The notes: generated by a model from the sequence alone, not told the origin. A stretch of 64,000 nt of DNA from Streptomyces diastaticus subsp. diastaticus (GCF_011170125.1 NZ_BLLN01000005.1:1860001-1924000), one strand, 5' to 3'; counted from the first letter of the stretch, positions 1-12,899 are shown. Numbers and translations are program-made.

Positions 1-2047
1 GCGGGGCGACACGCTCCTCCAGCAGCTCGTAGAGGGCGGCGGCCTCCAGCGCGTCGCGGCGCTCGGTCTCCTTGGCGGTGAGGTGGCCGTCGCCCTCGGC
101 GGTGGGGATGGCCCAGCCGAAGTCCGGGTCGTACCACTCGTCCCACCAGCCGTCGAGGACGGAGAGGTTGAGGCAGCCGTTGAGGGCGGCCTTCATCCCG
201 GAGGTGCCGCACGCCTCCAGCGGGCGCAGCGGGTTGTTGAGCCACACGTCGCAGCCCGGGTAGAGCTTCTGGGCCATCGCCATGCCGTAGTCGGGCAGGA
301 AGGCGATGCGGTGGCGGACCCCGGCGTCGTCGGCGAACCGCACCAGTTCCTGCACCAGCCGCTTGCCGCCGTCGTCGGCCGGGTGCGCCTTCCCGGCCAC
401 CACGATCTGCACCGGCCGCTCCGGGTGGAGCAGCAGCGCCCGCAGCCGGTCGCGGTCCTGGAGCATCAGCGTGAGCCGCTTGTACGAGGGCACGCGGCGG
501 GCGAAACCGATGGTCAGCACCGACGGGTCGAAGGCGGTGTCGATCCAGCCCAGTTCGGCCGGGCCCGCGCCGCGCTGGCGCCAGCCGGCGGCGAGCCGGG
601 TGCGGATCTCCTCGACCAGTTGCCCACGCAGGGTGCGGCGCAGCTCCCAGATCTCCTGGTCGGAGATCTGCCCGATGGCGTCCCACCGGTCGGGGCCGCC
701 GACACTGAGGGCCTCCTCGGCCCGGCCGGGGCCGATCCGGCGGGCGCCGAGCCGCAGCACCTCGGGGGCGACCCAGGTGGGCGCGTGCACGCCGTTGGTG
801 ACCGAGGTGATCGGCACCTCCTCGGCGTCGAAACCCGGCCACAGCCCGGCGAACATCTCCCGGCTGACCTGGCCGTGCAGGGTGGAAACGCCGTTGGCGC
901 GCTGCGCCAGGCGAAGGCCCATCACGGCCATGTTGAACAGGCCGGGGTCGCCGCCCGGGTACGTCTCGGTGCCCAGCGCCAGGACCCGCCCGGTGTCGAT
1001 GCCGGGCAGTTCCGCGCCCTCACCGAAATGACGGGCGACCAGGGAGCGGTCGAAGCGGTCGATCCCGGCGGGCACCGGGGTGTGGGTGGTGAAGACCGTT
1101 CCGGCGCGCACCACCTGGAGGGCCTGGTCGAAGTCGAGGCCGGGGCCGTCGGGCGCGGGCGCACCCAGTTCGTGGACGCGCTCCAGTCCGAGGAAGCCGG
1201 CGTGGCCCTCGTTGGTGTGGAAGACCTCGGGGGCCGGGTGGCCGGTGAGGCGGCAGTAGGCGCGCACCGCGCGGACGCCGCCGATGCCGAGCAGCATCTC
1301 CTGGTGCAGCCGGTGCTCGCTGCCGCCGCCGTAGAGCCGGTCGGTCACCTCGCGGGCCGCGGCGTCGTTGTCCTCGACGTCGGAGTCGAGCATCAGCAGC
1401 GGGACGCGGCCGACCCTGGCCTGCCAGACGCGGGCGCGCAGCACGCGGCCGCCGGGGAGGGCGAGGCGGATCAGGGTGGGACTGCCGTCGGCCTCACGCA
1501 GGAGGGTCAGCGGCAGCTCGTCCGGGTCGAGGACGGGGTAGTGCTCCTGCTGCCAGCCGTCCCGGGAGAGGGACTGGCGGAAGTACCCGTGGCGGTACAG
1601 GAGCCCGACGCCGATCAGCGGGACGCCGAGGTCGCTGGCGGACTTGAGATGGTCCCCGGCGAGGATGCCGAGGCCGCCGGAGTACTGCGGCAGGGCCGCG
1701 GTGACGCCGAACTCCGGCGAGAAGTAGGCGACGGCGGCGGGCAGGGAGCCCTCCTGGCGCTGGTACCAGCGGTCGCCTTGCAGGTAGTCGGTGAGGTCGT
1801 CGACGGCGGCGGCCACGCGGAGCCGGAAGCGCCGGTCGGCGGCGAGGGTGTCGAGGCGTTCGGGCGGGACGGCGGCGAGCAGCCGGACCGGGTCACCGGT
1901 GGCGGCCCAGCGGGCCGGGTCGACCGACTGGAAGAGCTCGCGGGTCTCCGCGTGCCAGGACCAGCGCAGGTTGCGGGCCAGGTCGCTGAGGGGGCGGAGG
2001 GGTTCGGGGAGGACGGGACGCACGGTGAATCGACGCATTGCCTTCAC
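1..2047 (-). CDS. glgP: Alpha-glucan (glycogen) phosphorylase, C-terminus cut by window edge
   Basis: Phosphorolyses alpha-1,4-glucan to glucose-1-phosphate in the cytosol. About 682 codons are visible. The C-terminal part, which should hold the pyridoxal-phosphate lysine, lies outside the window. The N-terminal region resembles the DUF3417 segment of the short-type phosphorylases, and the conserved stretch YFSPEFGV...LPQYSGGLGILAGDH falls at about residues 108-133. I prefer the GTG at 2047 over the in-frame ATG at 2038 because remembered streptomycete homologues begin V/M-K-A-x-R-R-F-T; an AAGGTGG-like ribosome site precedes it. It is divergent from the S8 protease and lies beside glgE-treS-mak-glgB, so it probably degrades the glucan those enzymes build. 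The assignment is firm; the start is fairly likely. Confidence 0.93.
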   Translation of the reverse strand, partial: MKAMRRFTVRPVLPEPLRPLSDLARNLRWSWHAETRELFQSVDPARWAATGDPVRLLAAVPPERLDTLAADRRFRLRVAAAVDDLTDYLQGDRWYQRQEGSLPAAVAYFSPEFGVTAALPQYSGGLGILAGDHLKSASDLGVPLIGVGLLYRHGYFRQSLSRDGWQQEHYPVLDPDELPLTLLREADGSPTLIRLALPGGRVLRARVWQARVGRVPLLMLDSDVEDNDAAAREVTDRLYGGGSEHRLHQEMLLGIGGVRAVRAYCRLTGHPAPEVFHTNEGHAGFLGLERVHELGAPAPDGPGLDFDQALQVVRAGTVFTTHTPVPAGIDRFDRSLVARHFGEGAELPGIDTGRVLALGTETYPGGDPGLFNMAVMGLRLAQRANGVSTLHGQVSREMFAGLWPGFDAEEVPITSVTNGVHAPTWVAPEVLRLGARRIGPGRAEEALSVGGPDRWDAIGQISDQEIWELRRTLRGQLVEEIRTRLAAGWRQRGAGPAELGWIDTAFDPSVLTIGFARRVPSYKRLTLMLQDRDRLRALLLHPERPVQIVVAGKAHPADDGGKRLVQELVRFADDAGVRHRIAFLPDYGMAMAQKLYPGCDVWLNNPLRPLEACGTSGMKAALNGCLNLSVLDGWWDEWYDPDFGWAIPTAEGDGHLTAKETERRDALEAAALYELLEERVAP

Positions 2048-2378
2048 GGTTCCACCTTCGCAGGATTCGTCCGCTTTTGCGGCGCGGCTCGCATCATCGG
2101 ACGTCAGGACCGGACGGCGACAGGGTGCTCGGGGGGAGCACGCCACGGCCTGACGGTGCGTCGGCGGCGACCGCGGGGGCGCTCGCCGCACGGGCTCGCC
2201 CACCCCGGCCGTCGCAACAATTGCACAACCTTTACCAGTGCTTCACGACGTATTCGCCCCGTTCTCCCCCTTCTTGGCCCGTTGCCCGGGCGGGGTCGGC
2301 CCGACACGCTGACGGGCAGACACCGCCGGGTCCGCGATGGGCGGGCCCGCGGCGTCGACAGGAGGAGGGGACTCGCAG
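2048..2378. other. Divergent intergenic region between glgP and S8 protease
   Basis: This 331-base gap should hold both promoters. Most of it is GC-rich, but about 2211-2255 is unusually AT-rich. That segment contains the small inverted repeat GCAA-CAA-TTGC at 2214-2224, which could be a regulator half-site pair for glgP. The protease ribosome site GGAGGAGGGG is at 2361-2370. I found no believable extra gene: the long reading frames across it are GC-bias shadows. Confidence 0.5.
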
Positions 2379-3599
2379 ATGAGCGAGGTCATACGTATGC
2401 CGCGCCGGACGGTGGCCGTGGCCGCCGCCGCGGTCGCGGCGCTGGCGGCGGGCACTCTGCCCGCCCAGGCGGCGCCCGCGGGGCCGGGGGGCCCGAAGCT
2501 GAGGCTGGGGACGGTCCGTCAGGCCGACAACCCCCGCGACGTGGTGCGCGGCAGTTACATCGTGACGCTGAAGTCCGGCACCAAGGCCCCGTCGGCCGCC
2601 GGTGCCCGGATCGCCGCCCGGTACGGCGGCAGGATCAGCCACACCTACACCCGCGCCCTCAACGGGTACGCGGTCGAGCTCGGCCCCGTCCAGGCCCGGC
2701 GGCTCGCGGCGGACCCCGCCGTGGCCTCGGTCGCCGAGGACGTCCGGCTGCGCGCCTCGGCCACGCAGACCGACCCGGTCTGGGGCCTGGACCGGATCGA
2801 CCAGCCGGCCCTGCCGCTGGACAGCCGGTACACCTCGCCGAACGGCGGCGGGGCGGGCGTCACCGTGTACGTCGTCGACACGGGCGTCCGGATCAGCCAC
2901 AAGGAGTTCGGCGGCCGGGCCCGCAACGGCTACGACTTCATCGGCAAGGACAAGGTCGCGCAGGACTCCAACGGCCACGGCACCCATGTCGCGGCCACCG
3001 CGGCCGGCGCCACCTACGGCGTGGCGAAGAAGGCCAAGGTCGTGGGCGTGCGCGTGCTCAACGCCAACGGCGAGGGCACCCTCGCGCAGGTCATCGCGGG
3101 CATCGACTGGGTGACCAAGAACGCCGTCAAGCCCGCCGTGGCCAACCTCAGCCTCGGTGGCGGGGTCAGCGTCGAGCTCGACAAGGCGGTCCGCGCCTCG
3201 ATCGCCTCCGGCGTCACCTACACGGTGGCGGCGGGCAACGAGGGGATTCCGGCCGGGGCGCTCTCGCCCAGCCGGGTGAAGCAGGCCATCGTCGTCGGGG
3301 CGACCAACCGCTGGGACGAGCGGTCGTACTTCTCGAACTGGGGTCCCGCGGTGGACCTGTTCGCGCCGGGTGAGGACATCAGGTCCGCCTCGCACAAGAG
3401 CGACACCGGCACCGTGTCGTTCGACGGGACCTCGATGGCGGCGCCGCACGCTGCCGGGGCGGCCGCGCTGTACCTCGCGGCCCACCCGAAGGCGACGCCC
3501 GCGACGGTCGAGAGGGGGCTCGTCGGCAAGGCCGCCGCGGGGCAGATCCGCGACAGCCGGATCGGGTCGCCCAACCGGCTGCTCCAGGTCTCGCCCTAA
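2379..3599 (+). CDS. Secreted subtilisin-like serine protease (S8 family)
   Basis: A 406-residue extracellular protease. A signal peptide (about residues 1-31, basic start, Ala-rich core, ending near AQA) is followed by an inhibitor-I9 type propeptide (about 55-125, with GSYIVTLK) and the S8 catalytic domain. The triad is visible: Asp167 in VVDTGV, His200 in NGHGTHVA and Ser352 in GTSMAAPH. The oxyanion Asn287 is in AAGNEG. It resembles proteinase K / extracellular alkaline proteases rather than membrane mycosins. The ATG at 2379 is chosen because GGAGGAGGGG sits eight bases upstream; the earlier in-frame start at 2337 would put a non-hydrophobic segment ahead of the signal peptide. A GC-rich hairpin follows the stop. 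Confidence 0.94.
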   Translation: MSEVIRMPRRTVAVAAAAVAALAAGTLPAQAAPAGPGGPKLRLGTVRQADNPRDVVRGSYIVTLKSGTKAPSAAGARIAARYGGRISHTYTRALNGYAVELGPVQARRLAADPAVASVAEDVRLRASATQTDPVWGLDRIDQPALPLDSRYTSPNGGGAGVTVYVVDTGVRISHKEFGGRARNGYDFIGKDKVAQDSNGHGTHVAATAAGATYGVAKKAKVVGVRVLNANGEGTLAQVIAGIDWVTKNAVKPAVANLSLGGGVSVELDKAVRASIASGVTYTVAAGNEGIPAGALSPSRVKQAIVVGATNRWDERSYFSNWGPAVDLFAPGEDIRSASHKSDTGTVSFDGTSMAAPHAAGAAALYLAAHPKATPATVERGLVGKAAAGQIRDSRIGSPNRLLQVSP

Positions 3600-4287
3600 G
3601 GGGCGGGCCGTCGGCCCGCGGGCCCGGGGGACGTCCAGCTCCCGGCCCGCGGGCCGTCGCCTGTTCCCCCTCCCGCCGGCCAGGACCGGGACCTCCCGGC
3701 CGGGCCCGGCTTCGACGCGCCCCCGCTGCGACCGGACGGTCACCGGTGGGCCCGGGGAGGCGCGCCGGGACGGCCCCCCGGACCGAAGCTCGCCGGCCGG
3801 CTCGGGCGTGCCTCCGGGCCCGGGGGCGGCGGGCGGCGGGCGGTGGCGCCTCTTCCGTCACCTCGGGCCCAGGGGGCACAGCGGTTTCCACCTGGAGTTC
3901 CTCCTGAGGGCACATGCCAGGGGCAGCGGAGGCCGCGGATTCCGGGGTACGTGTCAGCAGGCCGGCGGGAAGCGGATTGCCCGCCCTTCGGGTGGGGCAA
4001 GGCTGTTCCGTACTCCCGCGCACCGCTCTCCCGCGCGGCCCCGCCGGCCCCGTCCGGCCCGGTGCGGCGGTCTCGCCCCAGGCACCCGGCGCACGCCCCG
4101 GCGCGTCCCCCGACGCGCGGTCGCAGCCACCGGCAAGGAGCCTCCATGCCCCCAGCGCGTCCCCTCTTGAGAACCCCGGCCCTCCAGAGCGTCAAAGGGA
4201 CGGCGGAAGCTGCCGATACAGAGGTCGACGGCCGGGACGCCCGCGTGCCCGGCCACCCCCGTACCCGCACGATCCACAGGTGATGCC
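3600..4287. other. 688-base gap upstream of glgE
   Basis: It holds the protease terminator at its left end and probably the glgE promoter at its right end. Reading frames here overlap on both strands and none matches a family I know. A stem-loop with a TTCG loop is at 3977-4000 (arms 3977-3986 and 3991-4000, two internal mismatches). Otherwise I see nothing definite. The glgE ribosome site (AGGTGATG) is just before the GTG at 4288. Confidence 0.4.
3612..3656 (+). terminator. GC-rich hairpin after the S8 protease
   Basis: The left arm (3612-3628) and right arm (3641-3656) are complementary over about 16 pairs with a single bulged base, around a 12-base loop. There is no T-tract, as is common in Streptomyces. 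It starts 13 bases after the protease stop. Confidence 0.6.
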
Positions 4288-6287
4288 GTGAATTCCCCCA
4301 TTGGACGCATCCCCGTCCTCGACGTCCGGCCGCTCGTCCACGGCGGCAGACGCCCCGCCAAGTCGGTGAGCGGCGAATCCTTCGAGATCACCGCCACCGT
4401 CTTCCGCGAGGGGCACGACGCCGTCGCCGCCAACGTGGTGCTGCGCGGCCCCGACGGCCGCGGCGGCCCCTGGACGCCGATGCGCGAGCTGGCGCCTGGT
4501 ACCGACCGCTGGGGCGCGGTGGTCGCCCCCGTCGACGAGGGGCACTGGACGTACTGGGTGGAGGCGTGGGGCGACCCGCTGACCACCTGGCGCCGTACCG
4601 CCGCCGTGAAGGTCCCGGCCGGGATCGACACCGAACTGGTCCTGGAGGAGGGCGCGCGGCTGCACGAGCGGGCCGCCGATGGCGTGCCGAAGGCGAAGGG
4701 CCGCCGGGAGTCGGTGCTCGCCGTCGCCGACGCGCTGCGGGACACCTCGCTCGGCGCCGAGCAGCGCCTCGCGGCGGCCCAGGAGGCGCAGGCGGTGGCG
4801 GCGCTGGAGCGGTACCCGCTGCGGGAACCGCTGTCGGCCTCCGAGCCGCTGCCGCTGCTGGTGGAGCGCAGGCGGGCGCTGTTCGGCTCCTGGTACGAGT
4901 TCTTCCCGCGCTCCGAGGGCGCCGTGGTGCCCGAGGACGGCGGTCCGCCGGTCTCCGGCACCCTGCGGACGGCGGCGGCCCGGCTGCCCGCCGTCGCGGC
5001 GATGGGCTTCGACGTGGTCTACCTGCCGCCGATCCATCCCATCGGCACCACCCACCGCAAGGGACGCAACAACTCCCTCACCCCCGGCCCGCACGACGTG
5101 GGCGTCCCGTGGGCGATCGGCTCGGCCGACGGCGGGCACGACGCGATCCATCCGGAGCTCGGCACCTTCGAGGACTTCGACGCGTTCGTACGCACCGCCA
5201 CCGAGCTGCGGCTGGAGATCGCGCTGGACTTCGCGCTCCAGTGCTCGCCGGACCACCCGTGGGTGACGGAGCACCCGGAGTGGTTCCACCACCGGCCCGA
5301 CGGATCGATCGCGTACGCGGAGAACCCGCCCAAGAAGTACCAGGACATCTTCCCCATCGCCTTCGACAAGGACATGGACGGCCTGGTCGCGGAGACGCTG
5401 CGGGTGCTGCGGCTGTGGATGGGGCACGGGGTGCGGATCTTCCGCGTCGACAACCCGCACACCAAGCCGGTGGTCTTCTGGGAGCGGGTGATCACCGAGA
5501 TCAACCGGACCGACCCGGACGTCGTCTTCCTCGCCGAGGCGTTCACCCGGCCCGCGCTGATGCACGCGCTGGCCGCGGCCGGCTTCCAGCAGTCGTACAC
5601 GTACTTCACCTGGCGCAACGGCAAGCAGGAGCTGACCGACTACCTGACCGAGCTGAGCGGGGACGCGGCCGCGTACATGCGGCCGAACCTCTTCGTCAAC
5701 ACTCCGGACATCCTGCACGCCTACCTTCAGCAGGGGGGCCGGCCGGCCTTCGAGGCGCGGGCCGTGCTGGCGGCGACCCTCTCGCCGAGCTGGGGGGTCT
5801 ACGCCGGCTTCGAGCTGTGCGAGGCGCGTCCCCTGCGCGAAGGCAGCGAGGAGTACCTGGACTCGGAGAAGTACCAGCTGCGTCCGCGTGACTGGGCGGC
5901 GGCCGAACGGGAGGGCCGCACGCTGGCCCCGCTGCTGACCGCGCTGAACCGGATCCGGCGCCGCAATCCGGCCCTCCAGCAACTGCGCGACCTGCACTTT
6001 CATCACACCGACAATGACGCGCTGCTCGCCTACAGCAAGCATTCGGGTGGCAATACGGTCCTGACGGTCGTCAACCTCGACCCGCACCACACCCAGGAGG
6101 CGACGGTCTCGTTGGACATGCCGCGCCTCGGCCTCGGCTGGGACGACACCACACCGGTGCGCGACGAGCTCACCGGCGAGACCTATCACTGGGGCAGGGC
6201 CAACTACGTGCGTCTGGAGCCGGGCGTCTCGCCCGCGCACCTGTTCGTCCTGCGACCGTCCTCACCGATCGGAGGGTCACCCACACC

Positions 6288-6291
<4 letters not shown>
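4288..6291 (+). CDS. glgE: Maltosyltransferase GlgE (GH13_3)
   Basis: Transfers maltose from alpha-maltose-1-phosphate onto alpha-1,4-glucan ends, the chain-extension step of the GlgE pathway. 667 residues, the usual length. An N-terminal beta-sandwich (about 1-110) is followed by the GH13 barrel. The family block [15 protein letters not shown] is at 249-262. Candidate catalytic residues are Asp388 (FRVDNPH), Glu417 (FLAEAFT) and Asp474 (NTPDILH). All three sit six positions below the published S. coelicolor GlgE numbering (394, 423, 480), which supports orthology. The GTG start follows AGGTGATG. The stop overlaps the treS ATG by four bases (ATGA), so the two are translationally coupled. Confidence 0.97.
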
Positions 6292-8027
<1,736 letters not shown>

Positions 8028-8346
8028 CCGAGGCGCCGGCCGCCCGAGGTGTCCGGTGCGGGACGGTTACGGCCCTCCCGCACCGGGCACGCGTAACCGC
8101 ACACGCGCGCAGAATCCGGGCGCGGCGGGTTCGGGGAGCACCTTCCCGGACCCCGGCCCGGAGCACCGAGCCCGCCCCTCCCACGCTCCCCCGCCCCGCA
8201 CCGTCCGGGGCACCGTCACCGCCCCGTACGCCCGCGTCTGCGGCCGATGAGGGGACCGGGCGCACCGCCGGACCGTCAAATGCCGCAATCCGGGTCACTG
8301 GCAGGCGATATTGGGGTGTACCCGGGGAAAGGACGCGACGCCGCCA
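8028..8346. other. Gap between treS and mak
   Basis: Holds the treS hairpin and then about 250 bases in which I see no gene. The final part (8300-8346) is less GC-rich and includes a purine run GGGGAAAGGA (8324-8333) ahead of the mak ATG. It may carry a mak promoter, but no clear hexamers were found. Confidence 0.35.
8050..8089. terminator. Hairpin after treS
   Basis: Arms 8050-8063 and 8076-8089 pair over 14 bases (one G-T wobble) around a 12-base loop. It lies 22 bases after the treS stop and has no T-tract. Confidence 0.6.
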
Positions 8347-9804
8347 ATGTCGGATGCCTCCAGCACGCTCGTTCCTTCCCCAGCGTCCGGGGGGCTGCTC
8401 GCCTCCCTGGACCCGCTGCTGCGCCCCTGGCTGCCGAGGCAGCGGTGGTTCGCCGGAAAGGGCCGCCCCGTCACGGGCTTCACCCTGGTCGCCGCCACCG
8501 AACTGCTGCCGGGCGGCCCGTCCGGGCAGGACGGCCCCGGCCTGCTCCACCTCCTGGTCCGCGCCCAGCAGCCGGCCGGCCCCGGCCCGGGCGCCGCCAC
8601 CGACCCGGGCGACACCTACCAACTCCTCATCGGGGTCCGCCGGACCCTGCCGCCCCGCCTGGCCCCCGCGCTGATCGGCCGGCCGGCCGACGGGCCGCTC
8701 GCCGGCCAGGCCGTCTACGAGGCGCTGCACGACGCCCGCCTGACCGAGGTGCTGCTGGAGCGGCTGCGCCTGCCCGGGCGGCTCGGGGCGCTGCGCTTCG
8801 CCCGCGCCGGAAAGGCGGACATCCCGGCCGGGCTGCCGGCCCGGGTGCTCGGCGCCGAGCAGTCCAACTCCTCCCTCGTCTACGGCGAACGGCTGATCCT
8901 CAAGCTGTTCCGCCGGGTCGTCCCCGGCGTCAACCCGGACCTGGAACTGCCCCGCGCGCTGGCCGCGGGCCGTTCCACCCGGGTGCCCGCACCGCTGGCC
9001 TGGCTGGAGGCCGACGGGGGCGACGAGCCGCTGGTCCTCGGCGTCCTCCAGCCGTTTCTGCGCGGCTGCGAAGACGGCTGGGAACTGGCGCTCGGCGCGC
9101 TCGCCCGCGGCGAGGACTTCGCCGGCGAGGCGCGGGCGCTCGGCCGGGCCACCGCCGAGGTGCACGCGGCGCTGGCCGAGGCGCTGCCCACCGTGACGCT
9201 GGGCCCGGCCCGGCTGGCGGCGCTGGCCACGCAGATGGCCGAGCGGCTGGACGCGGCCGCGCAGGCGGTCCCCGCGCTCCACCGGCACGTGCCGGGTCTG
9301 CGTACCGCGTTCGAGGCGCTGGCCGGTCCGGGCGTGGCCGACAGCGCGCTGACCGCCCAGCGGGTCCACGGCGACCTGCACCTCGGGCAGTGCCTGCGCG
9401 GCCCCGACGGCCACTGGTCGCTGATCGACTTCGAGGGCGAGCCGGTGAAGCCGCTGGCCGAGCGCCGGCTGCCGCAGCCTCCGGTCCGCGACGTGGCCGG
9501 CATGCTCCGCTCCTTCGACTACGCCGCCCGCTCCCACCAGCCGTGGGCGCCCGAGTGGGCCGACCGCTGCCGGGACGCGTACTGCGCCGGCTACGCGGAG
9601 GCACACGGCCACGACCCGCGCGACGAACCGGTTCTCCTGCGCGCCTACGAGACCGACAAGGCGGTCTACGAAGCGCTCTACGAGGCCCGGCACCGGCCCG
9701 ACTGGCTGCCCGTCCCGCTGGCGGCGGTGGAGCGGCTGGCCGCCCCCGTCCCGGTGGGGGCGCGCGCCGCCACGGACGGACCGTTCGGCTACGGCCTGGA
9801 CTGA
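8347..9804 (+). CDS. mak: Maltokinase (Pep2/Mak type)
   Basis: Phosphorylates maltose with ATP to alpha-maltose-1-phosphate, the GlgE donor. About 485 residues, similar to mycobacterial Mak. The N-terminal cap has the family signature [10 protein letters not shown]. The C-terminal half is aminoglycoside-phosphotransferase-like, with the catalytic loop [12 protein letters not shown] and the metal-binding IDFEGEP. The ATG at 8347 is preferred to the upstream TTG at 8311 because the conserved N-terminus starts shortly after it, although the spacing from the purine-rich site is long. It lies between treS and glgB, completing trehalose to maltose to maltose-1-phosphate to glucan. Confidence 0.93.
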   Translation: MSDASSTLVPSPASGGLLASLDPLLRPWLPRQRWFAGKGRPVTGFTLVAATELLPGGPSGQDGPGLLHLLVRAQQPAGPGPGAATDPGDTYQLLIGVRRTLPPRLAPALIGRPADGPLAGQAVYEALHDARLTEVLLERLRLPGRLGALRFARAGKADIPAGLPARVLGAEQSNSSLVYGERLILKLFRRVVPGVNPDLELPRALAAGRSTRVPAPLAWLEADGGDEPLVLGVLQPFLRGCEDGWELALGALARGEDFAGEARALGRATAEVHAALAEALPTVTLGPARLAALATQMAERLDAAAQAVPALHRHVPGLRTAFEALAGPGVADSALTAQRVHGDLHLGQCLRGPDGHWSLIDFEGEPVKPLAERRLPQPPVRDVAGMLRSFDYAARSHQPWAPEWADRCRDAYCAGYAEAHGHDPRDEPVLLRAYETDKAVYEALYEARHRPDWLPVPLAAVERLAAPVPVGARAATDGPFGYGLD

Positions 9805-9968
9805 TCCGTACGGCCGGTGCCGCTCCCCCGCCCTCGTCGCGCCGGGTCCCCGCCCCGGTCTCCGCCGGAGCGGCCCGCCCGCGCGCCGCCCACCGCCCCC
9901 TGCCACCCGATCCGCCCCGGTCCGGCCCCGAGCCGGTCACCGCCCACCGTGCCGAGGAGGCCCTCCCC

Positions 9969-12842
9969 GTGACCCCCCGTCCGCCCGCCCCCGAACCCTC
10001 CGACGCGGCCGAGCCGCAGACTCCCCTGGTCCCCGCCCCGGCCCGTGGGGAGGACCGGGACACCGAGACGCCGGCCGCCGCCCCCGGCCCCGAGGGCGCC
10101 GCGAGCACCGGTACCGGTCCGACGGCCGCCACCGCCACCCGCACCCGCCGGGCCCCGGCTCCCGCACCCGGCACCGACAACGAGGACGTGGCCCGCGCGC
10201 GCACCGGCCGCCCCCGCTCCACCAGGTCCGGCAGCGCGGGCAAGCCCGCCGAGGCGGGCGCGGAGACGTCGCGCGAGCCGGCCTCGGCGCCCGGGGAGCC
10301 GGCCGCCGGGGACGCCGCCCCGAAGACCAGGACGACGTCGCGGACCAGGACCAGGACCACCGCCAAGGCCGGCACCGCGACCACCGCGAAGGCCGCCACG
10401 GCGGCCGGGGCGAAGGGCACCGCCAAGGCCACCGCGAAGAGCGGCGCCAGGACCGGTGCCCGGACGGGGGCGAAGACCGGCGCCAAGACGGCCGCGAAGG
10501 CCGGCGCCAAGGCCGAGGCCAAGGCCGGCCCGGAGCCGAAGGCCCCGGCCAGGTCCCGGGCCACGGCCCCGGCGACGCCCGGCCGCACGCCCGCCGCCCG
10601 TACCCGGCGCCCCCCGCTGGCGACCCCGCCACCCGCCTCCCCCTGCGCGCCGCACCCGGACGACCGGGACCGCCTGCTCCACGGCCACCACCACGACCCG
10701 CACAGCGTGCTCGGCGCGCACCCGGTCGAGGGCGGTGTCGTGGTCCGGGCGCTGCGCCCGTACGCCACCGGTGTCACGGTCGTCGCCGAAGGGGAACGCG
10801 TCGCGCTCACCGACGACGGGGACGGCTTCTTCTCGGGCCTGCTGCCGGCCGGCGCGGTGCCCGACCACCGGCTGGAGATCACCTACCCGGAGCCGGAGGG
10901 CGGCGGCAGCCACACCCTCACCACCCCCGACCCGTACCGGTTGCCGCCCTCGCTCGGCTCCTTCGACCTGCACCTGATCGGTGAGGGCCGGCACGAGGAG
11001 CTGTGGCGGGCGCTGGGGGCACGCCCGATGACCCACGAGGGGGTGACCGGCACCCGGTTCACCGTCTGGGCGCCGAACGCGCGCGGCGTGCGGATCATCG
11101 GCGACTTCAACTTCTGGGACGGCACGGCGTACCCGATGCGTTCGCTGGGCTCCAGCGGCGTCTGGGAGCTGTTCGTGCCCGGGGTCGGCGAGGGGGCGCT
11201 GTACCGGTTCGAGATCGCCCGGCCGGACGGCTCGCTGACCCGCCGCTCCGACCCGATGGCCCGCCGCACCGAGGTGCCCCCGGCCAACGCCTCCGTGGTC
11301 GCCGACTCGCACCACACCTGGGGCGACGGCGCGTGGCTGGCCCGGCGCGGGCAGACCCCGGTGCACGAGGCGCCGTTCTCCGTCTACGAGGTGCACCTCG
11401 CCTCCTGGCGGCCGGGGCTGACCTACCGCGAACTGGCCGAGCAGCTCCCCGCGTACGTCAAGGACCTCGGGTTCACCCATGTGGAACTGATGCCGGTCGC
11501 CGAGCACCCCTTCGGCGGCTCCTGGGGCTACCAGGTGACGGGCTTCTACGCGCCGACCGCCCGGCTCGGCACTCCGGACGACTTCAAGTACCTGATCGAC
11601 GCCCTGCACCAGGCCGGCATCGGGGTGCTGATGGACTGGGTGCCGGCGCACTTCCCGCGCGACGACTGGGCCCTGGCGGAGTTCGACGGGCGGCCGCTGT
11701 ACGAGCACCCGGACCCGCGGCGGGCGGCGCACCCGGACTGGGGGACGCTGGAGTTCGACTACGGCCGTACCGAGGTGCGCAACTTCCTGGTCGCCAACGC
11801 GGTGTACTGGTGCGAGGAGTTCCACATCGACGGGCTGCGGGTCGACGCCGTCGCCTCGATGCTCTACCTCGACTACTCGCGCGAGGACGGCCAGTGGTCG
11901 CCCAACGAGTACGGCGGGCGGGAGAACCTCGACGCGGTCGCCTTCCTCCAGGAGATGAACGCGACGGTCTACCGGCGGGCCCCCGGCGTGGTCACCGTCG
12001 CCGAGGAGTCGACGGCCTGGGACGGCGTCACCCGGCCCACCCACCTGACCGGCGAGGGCGGCCTCGGCGGCCTCGGCTTCGGGCTGAAGTGGAACATGGG
12101 GTGGATGCACGACTCGCTGGAGTACATGGCGAAGGAGCCGGTGCACCGCAAGTACCACCACGACGAGATGACCTTCTCGATGGTGTACGCCTACAGCGAG
12201 AACTACGTGCTGCCCATCTCGCACGACGAGGTGGTCCACGGCAAGCAGGCCCTCGTCTCCAAGATGCCCGGCGACTGGTGGCAGCAGCGCGCCGGCCACC
12301 GGGCCTATCTCGGCTTCATGTGGGCCCATCCCGGCAAGCAACTCCTCTTCATGGGGCAGGAGTTCGCTCAGGGCTCGGAGTGGTCGGAGGCGCACGGCCC
12401 GGACTGGTGGCTGCTCGACGAGGCGTACGGGGCGGCGGCCGACCACCGGGGCGTGCGCGACCTGGTCCGCGAGCTGAACACGGTCTACGGCGCCACTCCC
12501 GCGCTGTGGCAGCGCGACACCGACCCGGGCGGCTTCGCCTGGGTCGTCTCCGACGCCGCCGAGGACAACGTCCTCGCCTTCCTCCGCCTCGACCACCGGG
12601 GCGCGCCGCTGCTGGCGGTCAGCAACTTCTCCCCGGTGGTCCGCCACGGCTACGCCCTCGGCGTGCCGGACGCCCACACGGTGTGGCGGGAGGTCCTCAA
12701 CACCGACCAGGAGCGGTTCGGCGGCGGGGGCGTCGGCAACCCGGAGCCCCTCGGGGCCGAGGAGCCCGGCGCCCACGGCCGCCCGGCCGCCCTGCGGCTG
12801 ACCCTGCCGCCGCTGGCCACCCTCTGGCTGCGGCCGGCCTGA
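9969..12842 (+). CDS. glgB: 1,4-alpha-glucan branching enzyme with long Ala/Lys-rich N-terminal tail
   Basis: Makes alpha-1,6 branches in the GlgE-derived glucan. It is 957 residues, over 200 longer than a usual GlgB. The first ~230 residues are low-complexity, rich in Ala, Lys, Thr, Arg and Pro, with histone-H1-like repeats such as [13 protein letters not shown] around residues 148-190. From [13 protein letters not shown] onward it is a normal enzyme: two CBM48-like sandwiches, then the GH13 barrel with Asp626 ([10 protein letters not shown]), Glu679 (VAEEST) and [11 protein letters not shown]. The GTG at 9969 has GAGGAGG (9954-9960) eight bases upstream, so the tail belongs to the protein. 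The track-length frame further upstream is antisense noise over mak. The tail may bind polyanion or partner proteins; that is inference. Confidence 0.94.
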   Translation: MTPRPPAPEPSDAAEPQTPLVPAPARGEDRDTETPAAAPGPEGAASTGTGPTAATATRTRRAPAPAPGTDNEDVARARTGRPRSTRSGSAGKPAEAGAETSREPASAPGEPAAGDAAPKTRTTSRTRTRTTAKAGTATTAKAATAAGAKGTAKATAKSGARTGARTGAKTGAKTAAKAGAKAEAKAGPEPKAPARSRATAPATPGRTPAARTRRPPLATPPPASPCAPHPDDRDRLLHGHHHDPHSVLGAHPVEGGVVVRALRPYATGVTVVAEGERVALTDDGDGFFSGLLPAGAVPDHRLEITYPEPEGGGSHTLTTPDPYRLPPSLGSFDLHLIGEGRHEELWRALGARPMTHEGVTGTRFTVWAPNARGVRIIGDFNFWDGTAYPMRSLGSSGVWELFVPGVGEGALYRFEIARPDGSLTRRSDPMARRTEVPPANASVVADSHHTWGDGAWLARRGQTPVHEAPFSVYEVHLASWRPGLTYRELAEQLPAYVKDLGFTHVELMPVAEHPFGGSWGYQVTGFYAPTARLGTPDDFKYLIDALHQAGIGVLMDWVPAHFPRDDWALAEFDGRPLYEHPDPRRAAHPDWGTLEFDYGRTEVRNFLVANAVYWCEEFHIDGLRVDAVASMLYLDYSREDGQWSPNEYGGRENLDAVAFLQEMNATVYRRAPGVVTVAEESTAWDGVTRPTHLTGEGGLGGLGFGLKWNMGWMHDSLEYMAKEPVHRKYHHDEMTFSMVYAYSENYVLPISHDEVVHGKQALVSKMPGDWWQQRAGHRAYLGFMWAHPGKQLLFMGQEFAQGSEWSEAHGPDWWLLDEAYGAAADHRGVRDLVRELNTVYGATPALWQRDTDPGGFAWVVSDAAEDNVLAFLRLDHRGAPLLAVSNFSPVVRHGYALGVPDAHTVWREVLNTDQERFGGGGVGNPEPLGAEEPGAHGRPAALRLTLPPLATLWLRPA

Positions 12843-12855
12843 CCCGCCCGGTACG

Positions 12856-12899
12856 CGCGGCCCGGCCCCGCCCCGTCTCGGGCGCGGGGCCGGGCCGCG
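12856..12899. terminator. Bidirectional hairpin between glgB and the membrane protein gene
   Basis: Perfect 16-base inverted repeat, arms 12856-12871 and 12884-12899 with a 12-base loop, placed between two convergent stops. Confidence 0.78.

Noticed and set aside
83..3373. 1096-codon open frame on the plus strand
   Set aside because: It is the antisense shadow of glgP continuing out of frame through the protease; low-complexity Arg/Gly/Ala composition and no family motif.
3954..4287. Minus-strand frame extending into the gap before glgE
   Set aside because: Continuation of an antisense frame through glgE; Arg/Ser-rich with no support.
9789..12776. 995-codon frame opposite glgB
   Set aside because: GC-bias shadow of glgB; Val/Gly/Arg-rich with no domain, while the plus strand encodes a clear enzyme.
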